Made by a program: the position numbers and the translations under genes. From positions 23,897 to 87,896 of the forward strand of contig NZ_QREV01000017.1 in assembly GCF_003363715.1 (NCBI RefSeq): DNA of 64,000 nucleotides, in the 5' to 3' direction. Of this stretch, positions 9,952-19,509 are shown piece by piece. This DNA is from Parabacteroides acidifaciens. Its GTDB lineage: Bacteria; Bacteroidota; Bacteroidia; Bacteroidales; Tannerellaceae. The notes below the pieces were generated by a model. It did no database searches. It worked only from the letters and a program-made list of their open reading frames with translations, and was not told the DNA's origin. The stretch's first letter is position 1, and each line of letters starts with the position of its first letter.

Positions 9952-11310
9952 TTATAGTGTTATTGGTGTACCGTTATAAAAGTCCAGGATCTTGGCACGG
10001 AAGATGAAGTTGTACTTGGCTTGTGCCTGTTCGGACAAACTCTGCGCATACTTCGTCTTGGCTTCGCTATATTCGAAGACGGTGCTCTTGCCGGCGGCAT
10101 AGCGGTCTTCGGCATACGAGAAGGCTTCCTTGCTGGCAATGACCGATTTGTCAGATGCGATATATTTCTCCTGGGAGGCCGTTGCGTTATAGTAGGCCTG
10201 CTGGATCTCCTTATACAAAGCTTTCTTCGTATTCTCCATCATCAACTCGCGGTTGCGGATGTTGATACGGGCGGAACGGACGCTGTTGCGGACCTGGAAA
10301 CGGTTGAAGAGCGGGATGCTCAGGCTGAAACCGACTGTCTTACGCCCGTTATTCTTCAGCTGGTCGCTGAATGCGATATTATCATAATCTCCGTCACCGG
10401 AATAATGGTAGTATCCGTTACTGTAGCTGGCTCCGAAATTCAACTTCGGATAATAACCGGCCTGTGCCACTTTCAACATCTTCTTCTGGCTTTCCAGCAG
10501 GTATTCCTGCTCCTTGATCTGCGGCTTGAAAGAGACGGCATGATCATAGATATTGTCCGGAGGCAAGATACTACTCATATACTCTTCAACAGCATCCCCG
10601 GTTTCGGGAACGACGATATCGAAGTTCTCGCCGTCGCGCTCCAGCTCCAGGCTCTGCGTCAGGTCGAGCAAAGCCAACTTGACATTGTTATTGGCTTCCG
10701 TCAGGGAAACTTCGTCTTTCGCCAACTGCGCTTTCATATCGTACAATTGGGAAAGCGGCACCTTACCGTTTTTCACCAAGGCTTCGGTCTTCGTCACCTG
10801 CTCGCTGCTTAGCGCAACCTGCAATTCGGCGATCCGCTGTACTTCCTTATTATATAATACCTGCAAATAATAGGATGCGATATTGATCGACAAGTCCTCT
10901 TTTGCTTTGTTCAACGTCTCGACAGCCGCTTTCAGGTCCAGCCGGCGGGCGGCGATATCGTTCGGGATTCTCATACCGTCGAAGATCGGCATGCTCAACG
11001 AAATGGAAGCCGAAGTATTGGCTGAGTTCTGGTCCACAATAACGCCGGTCTTGGACGGGGAACGGCCGAAGTCGAAATTCTGTCCGACGTTGGCATTCAG
11101 GTCGGGCAACCAGCTGAACTTGCTTGTGTTCAGTTCCACTTCACGGCTTGCCTGCTCCTGTTGCCGCTGCTTCAGATCGATATTATGTTCGATCGCATAG
11201 CGGATGCACTCTTCCAAAGACCATTGCTTGGCCGGTTCCTGCGCCCAGGCAAAAGAACCCGAGAAGAGTAAAGCTGTTGCTATTATCAATTGATTTCTCA
11301 TTGCTTTCAT
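9952..11310 (-). CDS. TolC-family outer-membrane efflux channel
   Basis: 452 residues with a signal peptide (LLFSGSFAWAQ, about 1-23) and two repeats of the outer-membrane efflux protein fold, long alternating helices rich in Ala, Gln, Glu and Lys. EECIRYAIEHNIDLKQR at about 33 is the typical N-terminal motif of the family (W-x-LEE-C-I-x-A-x-x-N). TolC homologues form a trimeric channel through the outer membrane and dock to a periplasmic adaptor. It is the last gene of an operon running from 15746 to 9952, 24 bp after the adaptor gene, followed by a terminator-like hairpin. Confidence 0.94.
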   Translation of the reverse strand: MKAMRNQLIIATALLFSGSFAWAQEPAKQWSLEECIRYAIEHNIDLKQRQQEQASREVELNTSKFSWLPDLNANVGQNFDFGRSPSKTGVIVDQNSANTSASISLSMPIFDGMRIPNDIAARRLDLKAAVETLNKAKEDLSINIASYYLQVLYNKEVQRIAELQVALSSEQVTKTEALVKNGKVPLSQLYDMKAQLAKDEVSLTEANNNVKLALLDLTQSLELERDGENFDIVVPETGDAVEEYMSSILPPDNIYDHAVSFKPQIKEQEYLLESQKKMLKVAQAGYYPKLNFGASYSNGYYHYSGDGDYDNIAFSDQLKNNGRKTVGFSLSIPLFNRFQVRNSVRSARINIRNRELMMENTKKALYKEIQQAYYNATASQEKYIASDKSVIASKEAFSYAEDRYAAGKSTVFEYSEAKTKYAQSLSEQAQAKYNFIFRAKILDFYNGTPITL

Positions 11311-11334
11311 ATTTATAATCGGTAGTATCCGTTT

Positions 11335-12456
11335 TTATCTCTTTGCCGGATCGGCTATCGCACCGCGAATTTTATCACTCTCGGTTATGCCATCCTTGAT
11401 CTCAATCCTGATACCATCGGACAATCCCACTTGTACGGCACGCTTTTCAAACTTCTGCTCCGGCTTTTCCTGTGTCACGACCTGGACAAAGGTAGAATCG
11501 CCGCTAAACTCGACACAACTTTCCGGCACGGATAAAACATTCTCCGCACGCTTCAACACGATCTCGGCATTCGCACTGTAGCCGGCACGGATAAAGGCAT
11601 CAGCCGGTATCTGCACGGCGGCTTTCACCTCGAACAACACGGCACCGTTCTCTTCCACGCCTTTCGGTGCCACATATTCCAGCATAGCGTCGAACGTACG
11701 GCTTTCCATGGCGCCGACTGTCAGTTTGATCGGCATACCTTCGTTGATACGACCTACTTCCGTCTCGTCTACTTTTCCTTTAAAGATCATATTGTTCATA
11801 TCGGCTACCGTGGCGATTGTCGTACCGTCGTTGAAGGTATTGGACTGGATCACCGAGTTACCGACCTTGATAGGCACATCCAGAATCATACCGGTAATCG
11901 TAGAACGCACCTGCGTCGTACTGGAAGCAGTCGACCGTTTGGAGATACCCTCGCGGATGATCTCGAGAGCGTCCTGTGCATTCTCGGCCTCTTCCTGCGC
12001 CTTCTTATAGTTGGCAAAAGAGGTTTCGTAGTCTTCTTTGGAGATGACCCCTTGTTTATGCAGTTCTTCGTCACGCTTGAAAGTGGCGCTGATCTGGTCG
12101 AGGCTGATCTTGGCAACCCGTACGCGCGATTCGGCACTGTTCAACTGGACCATTTCGGGGATCACCTTGATACGTGCGATGATCTCTCCCTCTTTCACCA
12201 TCTGTCCGGCTTCTTTCAGCAATTCGGAAATGATACCCGACATCTGCGGCTTGATAAGCACTTCGTCGCGGGGTTCTACTTTTCCGGTTGCCACTGTTTT
12301 CGTCTCAATCGTGTCCCGGGAAGGGGTTACCACTTCGTAGACGGTAATGACGGGCTGTGCTTTCTTCCATAAGAAGTAGAAAGTGCCGATAACTGCTGCT
12401 CCTACAAGTACCAGGAATATGATCCGCAGGATTTTTTTTACGATACGATTCTTCAT
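11335..12456 (-). CDS. Periplasmic adaptor (membrane fusion) protein of a MacA/HlyD type
   Basis: 373 residues. One N-terminal membrane anchor (about residues 10-30, IIFLVLVGAAVIGTFYFLW) precedes a lipoyl/barrel-sandwich half (VEPRDEVLIKPQMSGIISELL), an alpha-hairpin (about 115-175) and the second barrel half with a beta-barrel domain (IPADAFIRAGYSANAEIVL). This order is the RND/MacA-type adaptor architecture that bridges an inner-membrane pump to TolC. It lies between the permease genes and tolC with gaps of 46 and 24 bp, which supports a tripartite ABC efflux system. Confidence 0.94.
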   Translation of the reverse strand: MKNRIVKKILRIIFLVLVGAAVIGTFYFLWKKAQPVITVYEVVTPSRDTIETKTVATGKVEPRDEVLIKPQMSGIISELLKEAGQMVKEGEIIARIKVIPEMVQLNSAESRVRVAKISLDQISATFKRDEELHKQGVISKEDYETSFANYKKAQEEAENAQDALEIIREGISKRSTASSTTQVRSTITGMILDVPIKVGNSVIQSNTFNDGTTIATVADMNNMIFKGKVDETEVGRINEGMPIKLTVGAMESRTFDAMLEYVAPKGVEENGAVLFEVKAAVQIPADAFIRAGYSANAEIVLKRAENVLSVPESCVEFSGDSTFVQVVTQEKPEQKFEKRAVQVGLSDGIRIEIKDGITESDKIRGAIADPAKR

Positions 12457-12502
12457 AATGATATCTTATTTTTAATTTTCAACTTTCAACTTTCAATTAT
12501 AT

Positions 12503-13774
12503 TCACTCTTCTCTGATTGCATCGATAGCCTTGATCTGCATCGCCCTCCAGGCAGGGATCAGCCCCGCCAGCAAGCCGCTGAACAAGAGGATAACCGTAG
12601 CCGCCACCGCTGTCCCGATACGAATCTCCGGATTGGAGAAAAACGTGCCGTTCGACGAATCGCTTCCGCCACTCATCAAAGCATTGTTCACCACATCGAG
12701 CAAAAAGGTCCCGAGACTCAATCCGATCAGTCCGGCAAGCGAAGTCAAGAGCAGACTCTCACTCATGATCTGCGAAATAATATCGAACGGCTTTGCCCCA
12801 AGAGCACGTCGTACGCCGATCTCGCGTGTCCGCTCCCGGACAGTCACCATCATAATATTGCTGACACCGATAATACCCGCCAGCAAAGTTCCGATACCGA
12901 CCAGCCAGACCAGAATATTAATGCCGGTAAACAAGAGGTCGAACGTCTCGAACTGCTTGGCGATGGTGAAACTGCTGATCGCATGCTCGTCCGTCGGCGA
13001 AATTTCGTTCTGCGAACGCAAGACGGTCTTTATGTCTTCCACCATCTTGTCACAGGGATAACCATCGTCGGCCGTCGCACACAGGAACCAGAATTTATCG
13101 CCCTGGTTGGAAGCCTGCTGGAGCGTCTTGAACGGGAGCATCACACTCTCCTCCGTACGTCCGCCTATCTGCGCGCGGGGCTTCGGCTTGATCACGCCGG
13201 CCACCTGGTAATAAATGCCGTTCACCCGTATATATTGTCCGATCGGATCTTCATCGGGAGCAAAGAGGACTTCCCTCACGATACTGCCGATCAAGCACAC
13301 TTTGCGCCTCTCGATCATGTCGATTTCATTCAGCAGGCGTCCCGCCAGGATATGCTGCGTCTCGATATTGAAATATTCGGAGTAGACGCCACGCACATTA
13401 TAAGTACCGGCTTTCTGTCCTCTTACGACATTATTCTGTCCGCCCCACTGCATAATCATCGGCGAGAGATAGCGAACACCTTTCACCCGCTGGCGTATCG
13501 TCTCCAAATCGCGGTTACGCATCTGCCAGTAGCGGCCTTTCTTATATCCTTTATAGGGTTCACCAGTCCGTTCCGAGAAGAAGAAAGCCGAGTTGGTCGA
13601 GAAACCATCTACATTCTTCATGACCCCGTTCTTAAACGCGTTACCGGAGCCCAACAGAATCACTAACATCAGGATTCCCCAGAACACGCCGAAACCGGTC
13701 AGTATGCTACGGGTCTTATTACGGGTGATCGTCACCCATATCTCCACCCAACGATCTATATCAAACATGAACAT
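12503..13774 (-). CDS. MacB-like ABC transporter permease (FtsX domain), second copy
   Basis: 423 residues: one N-terminal transmembrane helix (about 22-45), a large MacB periplasmic core domain (about 50-250), and three C-terminal helices forming the FtsX permease domain (from about 285, [34 protein letters not shown] written in part). The ERTREIGVRRALGA coupling motif contacts the ATPase. It is homologous to the neighbouring permease at 13805-15070; the two probably form a heterodimer served by one ATPase. Mechanotransmission permeases of this type extrude peptides, lipids or drugs from the periplasm through TolC. Confidence 0.93.
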   Translation of the reverse strand: MFMFDIDRWVEIWVTITRNKTRSILTGFGVFWGILMLVILLGSGNAFKNGVMKNVDGFSTNSAFFFSERTGEPYKGYKKGRYWQMRNRDLETIRQRVKGVRYLSPMIMQWGGQNNVVRGQKAGTYNVRGVYSEYFNIETQHILAGRLLNEIDMIERRKVCLIGSIVREVLFAPDEDPIGQYIRVNGIYYQVAGVIKPKPRAQIGGRTEESVMLPFKTLQQASNQGDKFWFLCATADDGYPCDKMVEDIKTVLRSQNEISPTDEHAISSFTIAKQFETFDLLFTGINILVWLVGIGTLLAGIIGVSNIMMVTVRERTREIGVRRALGAKPFDIISQIMSESLLLTSLAGLIGLSLGTFLLDVVNNALMSGGSDSSNGTFFSNPEIRIGTAVAATVILLFSGLLAGLIPAWRAMQIKAIDAIREE

Positions 13775-13804
13775 AATATTGAATTATGATTTTTGAATTA
13801 TGAA

Positions 13805-15070
13805 TTATTCCTCTCGCATCGCCTCGATAGCCGTAATCTTGACTGCTTTACGTGCCGGGAAATAGCCTGCCAGCACTCCGGCGCCTACAATCAGAGCCGT
13901 AGCGGACAAGGCCACGCTCAGGTTTACCGTCGGGTTCAGGAAGATACTCATATCATCCTGCGAAACATTCTTTCCGGCATTCATCATTTCCATAACGGCA
14001 TTGATTCCTTCCGTCAGTCCGATTCCCAGCACCATCCCCAAATAGCCGAATACCGCCGTAATCAGGATCGACTCGACAATGATCAGTTTCAGGATCGAAA
14101 AGGGAGTCGCCCCTATCGCTTTCCGGATACCGAATTCCCTTGTCCGTTCACGCACCGTTATCAGCATGATATTGCTCACGCCTACGATTCCGGCAGTCAG
14201 CGTCCCGATACCGATCACCCAGATAAAAAGGGCGATACCGTTCAGCATGCCGTTCAGCATCATAAAGTCTTCGAGTGTGCTCCACATACCGATCGCCCTC
14301 CGGTCCTCCGGATCGAACTTATGGCGCAGCCCCATCTGCTGGCGGAACCGTTTCTCAAAAGCGTCGTATTCTTCTTGCGTGGAAATACCGTTAATGGTAA
14401 AGATGATGTCATCCAGCCCGTATCCGGCATTGTATAAAGTCTGAGCCGTACTGAAAGGGATATAGGCCGGAGCATTGTTATCATTGTCCTCCGCTTTATA
14501 AACACCGATCACCTGGTAAGCGACACTTCCGGCATTCACATATTTGCCAAGCGGGTCAGCTCCTTTAAAGAGCACCTCTTTCATACGGGGACTGAGGACG
14601 ATCACTTTCCTCTTTTCCCGCACGTCTATATCATTGATAAAACGCCCGTTGCCAACCGTCATCTTGATATTGTCGATGATAGCCTTTGACGGATGTACGC
14701 CGTTCAGGGAGTAGGCATTATATTCTTCGCCATACGAAAGCGTATCGCCCCGGCTGATGCTTGCCGTAATCAAATCCACCTCAGGATTTTCACGCGGTAT
14801 GGCGACCAGGTCTTCATCTTTATATTCGATCCGCCGGTTCGTCTGCATTCCCTGATAAGGTTTGCTTGTGTAGCGCGGCCATGTCTGTACCCGGTTCATA
14901 CTGAGATTACGAAAGTTAGACATGATCCCATTCTTCATCCCGTTTCCGGCGCCCAACAGGACAATCAGCATAAAGATGCCCCATGCCACCGAAAAACCGG
15001 TCAGGAACGTACGGAGCTTATTCTTTTTGATCGTGCTCCATATCTCGCGGAAGTTGTCAAAATCAAACAT
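13805..15070 (-). CDS. MacB-like ABC transporter permease (FtsX domain), first copy
   Basis: 421 residues with the same plan as the next gene: N-terminal transmembrane helix, MacB core domain, and three C-terminal helices with [19 protein letters not shown] as the coupling motif. Its start overlaps the end of the ATPase gene by 8 bp (15063-15070), indicating translational coupling. The two permeases are clearly paralogous but diverged across the periplasmic domain, as expected of a heterodimeric pump rather than a recent duplication. Confidence 0.93.
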   Translation of the reverse strand: MFDFDNFREIWSTIKKNKLRTFLTGFSVAWGIFMLIVLLGAGNGMKNGIMSNFRNLSMNRVQTWPRYTSKPYQGMQTNRRIEYKDEDLVAIPRENPEVDLITASISRGDTLSYGEEYNAYSLNGVHPSKAIIDNIKMTVGNGRFINDIDVREKRKVIVLSPRMKEVLFKGADPLGKYVNAGSVAYQVIGVYKAEDNDNNAPAYIPFSTAQTLYNAGYGLDDIIFTINGISTQEEYDAFEKRFRQQMGLRHKFDPEDRRAIGMWSTLEDFMMLNGMLNGIALFIWVIGIGTLTAGIVGVSNIMLITVRERTREFGIRKAIGATPFSILKLIIVESILITAVFGYLGMVLGIGLTEGINAVMEMMNAGKNVSQDDMSIFLNPTVNLSVALSATALIVGAGVLAGYFPARKAVKITAIEAMREE

Positions 15071-15746
15071 GGCCCCGTCCTTTTTCGATTGTTTCTATCA
15101 GGCCGTCTTTCACACGGATAATGCGGTCTGTGGCATCTGCCACGGACTGTTCGTGCGTAACGATTACCATCGTCATCCCTTCCTCGTTTACATTACGAAG
15201 AAGTTCCATCACCTCGACTGTCGTCTTACTGTCGAGCGCTCCGGTCGGTTCGTCCGCCAGGATCACCTGTGGTTTGGCAATCAGGGCGCGGGCTATGGCG
15301 ACACGCTGTTTCTGTCCGCCGGACATTTCGCTCGGCATATGTTCCGCCCAGTCTTTCAGGCCGACCATATCCAGATATTCCATCGCCATCGCGTTTCTCT
15401 TCTTGCGGTTTATTCCCTGATAATACAAGGGCAGAGCGACATTCTCCATCGCATTCTTGAATGAAATCAGATTAAAGGACTGGAAGATGAAACCGATCAT
15501 CCGGTTACGCAGTTCTGCCGCACGGGTTTCGCTCAGATTGCGGATCAACTGCCCGTTTAAGGTGTAAGTTCCCGTATCGTATGTATCCAGTATTCCCAAA
15601 ATATTCAGCAAGGTGGATTTTCCCGATCCTGACGCCCCCATAATAGAGACCATCTCTCCCTTTTCTATATCCAAGTCTATGCCTTTCAAGACGTGCAGCG
15701 GTGCACCATTGAAATACGTTTTGTTAATTCCTTCCAGATGAATCAT
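15063..15746 (-). CDS. ABC transporter ATP-binding protein (MacB/LolD family)
   Basis: 227 residues, a single nucleotide-binding domain. Walker A is GASGSGKST (about 36-44), the signature is [15 protein letters not shown] (about 137), and Walker B is [12 protein letters not shown] (about 156). The family is the LolD/MacB/FtsE subgroup. It is the first gene of the efflux operon, with a -7 promoter box at 15832-15839, and its 3' end overlaps the first permease gene. Confidence 0.95.
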   Translation of the reverse strand: MIHLEGINKTYFNGAPLHVLKGIDLDIEKGEMVSIMGASGSGKSTLLNILGILDTYDTGTYTLNGQLIRNLSETRAAELRNRMIGFIFQSFNLISFKNAMENVALPLYYQGINRKKRNAMAMEYLDMVGLKDWAEHMPSEMSGGQKQRVAIARALIAKPQVILADEPTGALDSKTTVEVMELLRNVNEEGMTMVIVTHEQSVADATDRIIRVKDGLIETIEKGRGHV

Positions 15747-15831
15747 GATATTTGTAGTTGCTTTTATCTATTAGACGAACATTTTGAAAAATCGTTACAC
15801 AAAAAGGAAACTATTTTGTTATTTATTGCCA

Positions 15832-15839
15832 CAAATATA
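15832..15839 (-). promoter_or_regulatory. -7 box of the efflux operon promoter
   Basis: Minus-strand TATATTTG matches TAnnTTTG, about 85 bp upstream of the ATPase start at 15746. No -33 element at the expected spacing was recognised. Confidence 0.55.
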
Positions 15840-16013
15840 GGTCCTAACAAAATACCTTGTATCACATAGTACTGATTATTACAATATATTAACAACCCGA
15901 TGCAAGGCCGGGAGAAGCGGACTTCCTACATCAGACCGGCGGCCTGCCGTAGAAAAACCAGCCAACTGCCTTGTAATTCCGATTGTCCCGGCACCTAATT
16001 CCGGCCGCCTCCC

Positions 16014-16112
16014 ATCCAATTCTTGTCCGACCCGGGTCGAACGGCTGTTTGACGGAGGTCGGACAGCTGTCTGACGAGTGTCGAACAACTGTTTGACCCG
16101 GGTCGGACAAGG
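16014..16112. repeat. Tandem palindromic array, exact 22-bp period, with inverted half-unit ends
   Basis: Three units, GTCGAACGGCTGTTTGAC (16036), GTCGGACAGCTGTCTGAC (16058) and GTCGAACAACTGTTTGAC (16080), begin exactly 22 bp apart; each is a near-perfect palindrome. A left half-unit ending TTGTCCGAC and a right half-unit GTCGGACAA (16102, again +22) bound the array, so the whole block is itself an inverted repeat. It lies in the 446-bp gap between the 3' end of yjbR and the efflux promoter. The same layout with a different core occurs at 50958-51052. No gene was seen in the rest of the gap. Confidence 0.85.
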
Positions 16113-16192
16113 ATTAAGTGGGAGGTGAACTAATTTAGGATGCTCATCCTTCCTAATTATCTCCTACATCGGCAAAAATATCTCCCTATACA

Positions 16193-16564
16193 TTATATCA
16201 AGAATGCTTCTTTTTCTTTTTTGGAGAGAGACTGAAAGACAATATCATATGAGTCTTTTACAAGTTCTTTGATCTTGTTGTCCGAAACATCCTGATTGAA
16301 ATAAACGCTAATCCAATATTTCTTATTCATATGCCAACCGGGAGTTATGCCGGAATACCGGGCCTGTAACTCTCCCGACTCGTCAGGATTGCATTTGATA
16401 CAGCAAAAGTCAAACACTTCGATATTTACAAAACAGAACCACTTGCTTCCCACATAAAAACACAGGACATCCCGGCTGTACTTATCCGCCACATTCGGGA
16501 AGGGCATCTTCTCATATACGCCTTTCAATGAGAGGCAATATTCTCTAAATTCTTCGACATTCAT
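16193..16564 (-). CDS. YjbR/MmcQ-family protein
   Basis: 123 residues matching the small YjbR/MmcQ family (CyaY-like fold): EFREYCLSLKGVYEKMPF at the N-terminus, then CFYVGSKWFCFVNIE, ITPGWHMNKKYWISVYF and a C-terminal DSYDIVFQSL. The family is reported to bind DNA, but its physiological role is unknown. It is followed on the same strand by the palindromic array. The upstream GNAT gene ends 29 bp before its start, so the two may be co-transcribed. Confidence 0.85.
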   Translation of the reverse strand: MNVEEFREYCLSLKGVYEKMPFPNVADKYSRDVLCFYVGSKWFCFVNIEVFDFCCIKCNPDESGELQARYSGITPGWHMNKKYWISVYFNQDVSDNKIKELVKDSYDIVFQSLSKKEKEAFLI

Positions 16565-16593
16565 ACGCTCTATCTTTTCTATTTATTTTCCAG

Positions 16594-17121
16594 CTATTTC
16601 TTATCCATCACAACATCAGTCAGCTCCTTATAAAAAGTCTGGTACTCCTTTTCCGTTATCTCCCGTTGGGTGGTAAGGATGACTAAAGGATGTGCATGAT
16701 AGCCGTCGCGATAAGGGGGATGAGTATGCGGATAGGGATTTTCATGGAAACCGCATCTTTTATAGAACCTCAAGCGCGCTTCCGAAACCTCATCGACGAC
16801 CGGATCTATTTCCAACAAGACGATTTTTTCCGTCGACCGGATGAAATCACGCAAGATGGCGCTTCCGTATCCCGCGCCTCTCAATTCCCGGTTAACGGCA
16901 AAATGCTCTATATAAACAGATCCGTCAAACTCCCAGTAAGAGATGAATCCTATAAAGACATCGTTTTCTTTGTATCCGGTCAAATGATAACGGGTAGAAG
17001 CGAAAGCCTTTTCCTGTTGCATTTCCGTTCTCTGCTCGAAAATGGGGAAGCTAATCGAATAAAGGTCCTTGAATAAGCTATAGAGGGAATGTTTTGAAGA
17101 GTCTATATTTATGTATTCCAT
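16594..17121 (-). CDS. GNAT-family N-acetyltransferase
   Basis: About 175 residues from the ATG at 17121 (MEYINIDSSKHS); an upstream ATG at 17163 would add 14 residues without family similarity. The acetyl-CoA binding motif is present as NRELRGAGYGSAILRDFI (about residues 88-105), followed by a beta-bulge EIDPVVDE and a C-terminal RFYKRCGFHENPYPHTHP. Its substrate is unknown. It is similar in plan to the GNAT at 57528-58082 (same YxRxGF, H-HPPYRDG ending), so the two are probably paralogues. Confidence 0.88.
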   Translation of the reverse strand: MEYINIDSSKHSLYSLFKDLYSISFPIFEQRTEMQQEKAFASTRYHLTGYKENDVFIGFISYWEFDGSVYIEHFAVNRELRGAGYGSAILRDFIRSTEKIVLLEIDPVVDEVSEARLRFYKRCGFHENPYPHTHPPYRDGYHAHPLVILTTQREITEKEYQTFYKELTDVVMDKK

Positions 17122-17257
17122 AATTCCGTATTTACTTGTTTGCAGATGACGAAAATACACCATTTCACCCTAACAGCCAACTTTGGCCATCCATTTTTAT
17201 CCCGCCACCCGGCAATACTTTTTACCGGTTCATTTCATTCTATTGCCAAGATTAACG

Positions 17258-17265
17258 TACCTTTG
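17258..17265 (+). promoter_or_regulatory. -7 box of the purT promoter
   Basis: TACCTTTG matches TAnnTTTG, 39 bp upstream of the purT ATG at 17305. Confidence 0.6.
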
Positions 17266-17304
17266 CATCCCCAAACGAAAGAAAATATATAACATTAATA
17301 TAAT

Positions 17305-18486
17305 ATGGTAACAATAGGGACACCAAAATCGGCCACCGCGACTAAAGTTTTGCTTTGCGGTTCCGGCGAATTAGGAAAAGAGTTTGTAATCGAGTTGCAG
17401 CGTTACGGAGTGGAAGTGATTGCGCTGGACAAATATCCGGACGCTCCGGCGATGCAGGTTGCACACCGTTCATACGTCGTATCGATGCTGGACGGAGAAG
17501 CATTGCGCGAAATCGTAGAAAAAGAAAAGCCTGATTATATCGTTCCGGAAGTGGAGGCGATCGCGACACAGACGTTGATGGAACTGGAAAAAGAAGGATT
17601 CCACGTCATCCCGACCGCCCGCGCCACCTGGCTGACGATGAACCGCGAAGGCATCCGACGCCTGGCAGCGGAAGAATTGGGCCTGCCGACTTCGCCTTAC
17701 CGTTTTGCCGAAACGAAAGAGGAGTTCATAGAAGCTGTAAAAACAATCGGAATGCCTTGTGTCGTTAAGCCGATCATGAGCTCAAGTGGCCACGGGCAGA
17801 GCGTCATCCGCAAAGAAGAAGATATCGACCGCGCCTGGCATTATGCGCAGGAGGGCGGACGCGCCGGCGCCGGCAAGGTCATCGTGGAAGGGTTCGTGGA
17901 TTTCGATTACGAAATCACCCAGTTGACGGTTCGCCATATCGGTGGCACCTCGTTCCTGGAACCGGTCGGACACGTACAGGTCGACGGCGACTATCGCGAA
18001 TCCTGGCAGCCCCAGGCGATGAGCCCTGTGGCAAAAGAAAAAGCGCGCGAAATTGCGGGCAAGATAACGGAAGCGCTCGGCGGACGTGGTATCTTCGGTG
18101 TCGAGTTGTTTGTTAAGGGCGAAGAGGTGATCTTCAGCGAAGTATCTCCCCGTCCGCACGACACGGGCATGGTCACGATGATCACGCAGGATCTTTCGCA
18201 ATTCGCCCTGCATGCCCGCGCGGTATTGGGCTTGCCGATACCTAACATCGCATTCCACGGAGCCGGTGCTTCGCGTGCCGTAGTGGTCGAAGGGGACAGC
18301 AAACAGCTTTCATTAGGTAATCTGGATAAAGTCCTGGAACAACCGGACACACAAATGCGTTTCTTCGGTAAACCGGAAGTCCACGGACACCGCCGTATGG
18401 CTGTGCTGCTGGCTCGCGGACTGGATGTGGCCGATGCACGCCGGAAGACAGGGGTGATGATGGAGCGGTTGGAAATAAAGTTGTAA
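17305..18486 (+). CDS. purT: Formate-dependent phosphoribosylglycinamide formyltransferase (GAR transformylase 2)
   Basis: 393 residues, the normal PurT length. ATP-grasp enzyme that uses formate and ATP to formylate GAR in purine synthesis, independent of folate. Visible features: N-terminal [20 protein letters not shown] (pre-ATP-grasp domain), [11 protein letters not shown], the glycine-rich SSSGHGQS loop (about 160), and the catalytic [13 protein letters not shown] segment (about 276-290). It stands alone with its own promoter box, and a bidirectional terminator follows at 18496-18535. Many codons use GCG/CGC, so it is slightly more GC-rich than its neighbours. Confidence 0.97.
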   Translation: MVTIGTPKSATATKVLLCGSGELGKEFVIELQRYGVEVIALDKYPDAPAMQVAHRSYVVSMLDGEALREIVEKEKPDYIVPEVEAIATQTLMELEKEGFHVIPTARATWLTMNREGIRRLAAEELGLPTSPYRFAETKEEFIEAVKTIGMPCVVKPIMSSSGHGQSVIRKEEDIDRAWHYAQEGGRAGAGKVIVEGFVDFDYEITQLTVRHIGGTSFLEPVGHVQVDGDYRESWQPQAMSPVAKEKAREIAGKITEALGGRGIFGVELFVKGEEVIFSEVSPRPHDTGMVTMITQDLSQFALHARAVLGLPIPNIAFHGAGASRAVVVEGDSKQLSLGNLDKVLEQPDTQMRFFGKPEVHGHRRMAVLLARGLDVADARRKTGVMMERLEIKL

Positions 18487-18495
18487 GTTAAATAA

Positions 18496-18535
18496 AATAG
18501 CCCAAAAAGGTCTCCCCCTCTTTGGGCTATTTTTC
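18496..18535. terminator. Bidirectional terminator between purT and the Rpn-type gene
   Basis: AAATAGCCCAAA and TTTGGGCTATTTTT form a strong stem with T-runs on both strands, placed between two convergent genes. Confidence 0.85.
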
Positions 18536-19390
18536 TTATAGAGAATCTATTATCTCGGCATCCAGGCCAGTAACGTTCATGATAGTCGCCGCATCCAAAC
18601 CTTGGGCCTTCATTTTGGCAGCAGCAAGACGCAAACCTTCAAGTTTACCTTCCATTCGACCTTTTTCGATGCCTTTTTCAAGTCCTTTTTCAAGTCCTTT
18701 TGCCATACCTTTTTCGATTCCCTTTTCGATTCCCTCTTTAATTCCTTTTTCGACCCCTTCCATATATCCTTTCTCTATGGCATAATCCAATACGCCTTGA
18801 TTATCCCGATATATTTTGAGGCTCTCTTCATATTCCATACGTTCCTTCTTATTCAGGTTGACTATTTTCGCCAGCCTTTCCAATTTTTCAAATAGCTGCT
18901 TCTGGCCTTTGAATGGTAATGTTTCCAACTTCTCCATATACTTTAATGTATAAAGCCAATAATCTAAACTCGTTTTACATTCAGCCTCTTCTTTATTAAA
19001 GAAAGGCATCTCCAAATAGATCTGGCGCATCGTTTCACTCATCTGTTTTCCTGTTTCACGATCTGCCAATACGATATCGGTACGCACTTTATCCGTTTTT
19101 CCGGATTTAAAATTCAGCAGGAAAATACCATATACCGGATAAAGTTCAAACCTCCAATCATTTCCACGTCGGTCCTGACCACTGATAATACGACAAAGAT
19201 AGTATAATCCTCGTTCATAAAAATAAGTTTGGGGAGCATTTTGTACTTCGACAATAAAAATACGTCCATCCTTATCCTTACATTTCAAGTCAAAAACTGC
19301 CGCACGCCCGTCCGTACTTTCCGCCGGCATTTCTACATTCAAAAAAGATAATTCCGTGATTAACCGTTCACCTTCGAACAGGCCGTTCAA
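18536..19390 (-). pseudogene. Rpn-type PD-(D/E)XK nuclease/transposase-like protein, 5' end missing
   Basis: At least 284 residues. The reading frame matches the Rpn/PDDEXK family: AAVFDLKCKDKDGRIFIVEVQNA carries the D...E-x-Q catalytic strand, with FYERGLYYLCRIIS and VYGIFLLNF following. The frame extends upstream of the ATG at 19390 into FFKHLFGQEDSKELLIDLLNG, which is family sequence, but then meets a stop near 19487 with no ATG. The conserved start (M..INP.TD) is therefore absent. Either the gene is 5'-truncated or it uses a non-ATG start. The C-terminal third contains repeats of E/K-KG-I/L/M-EKG. Related proteins promote RecA-independent DNA transfer in E. coli; the role in Bacteroidales is unknown. 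Confidence 0.75.
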
Positions 19391-19509
19391 TAGGTCGATA
19401 AGGAGTTCTTTACTGTCTTCTTGTCCGAAAAGATGCTTGAAAAATTTTATCTTTGTGCAACAAGAATACAGTCTTCCGTGTTTTGTTTATAAATGAAAGG
19501 AATACAGAA

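Noticed and set aside
10021..10812. Plus-strand frame of 263 codons
   Set aside because: Antisense of the TolC-family gene; hydrophobic composition comes from the complementary codons.
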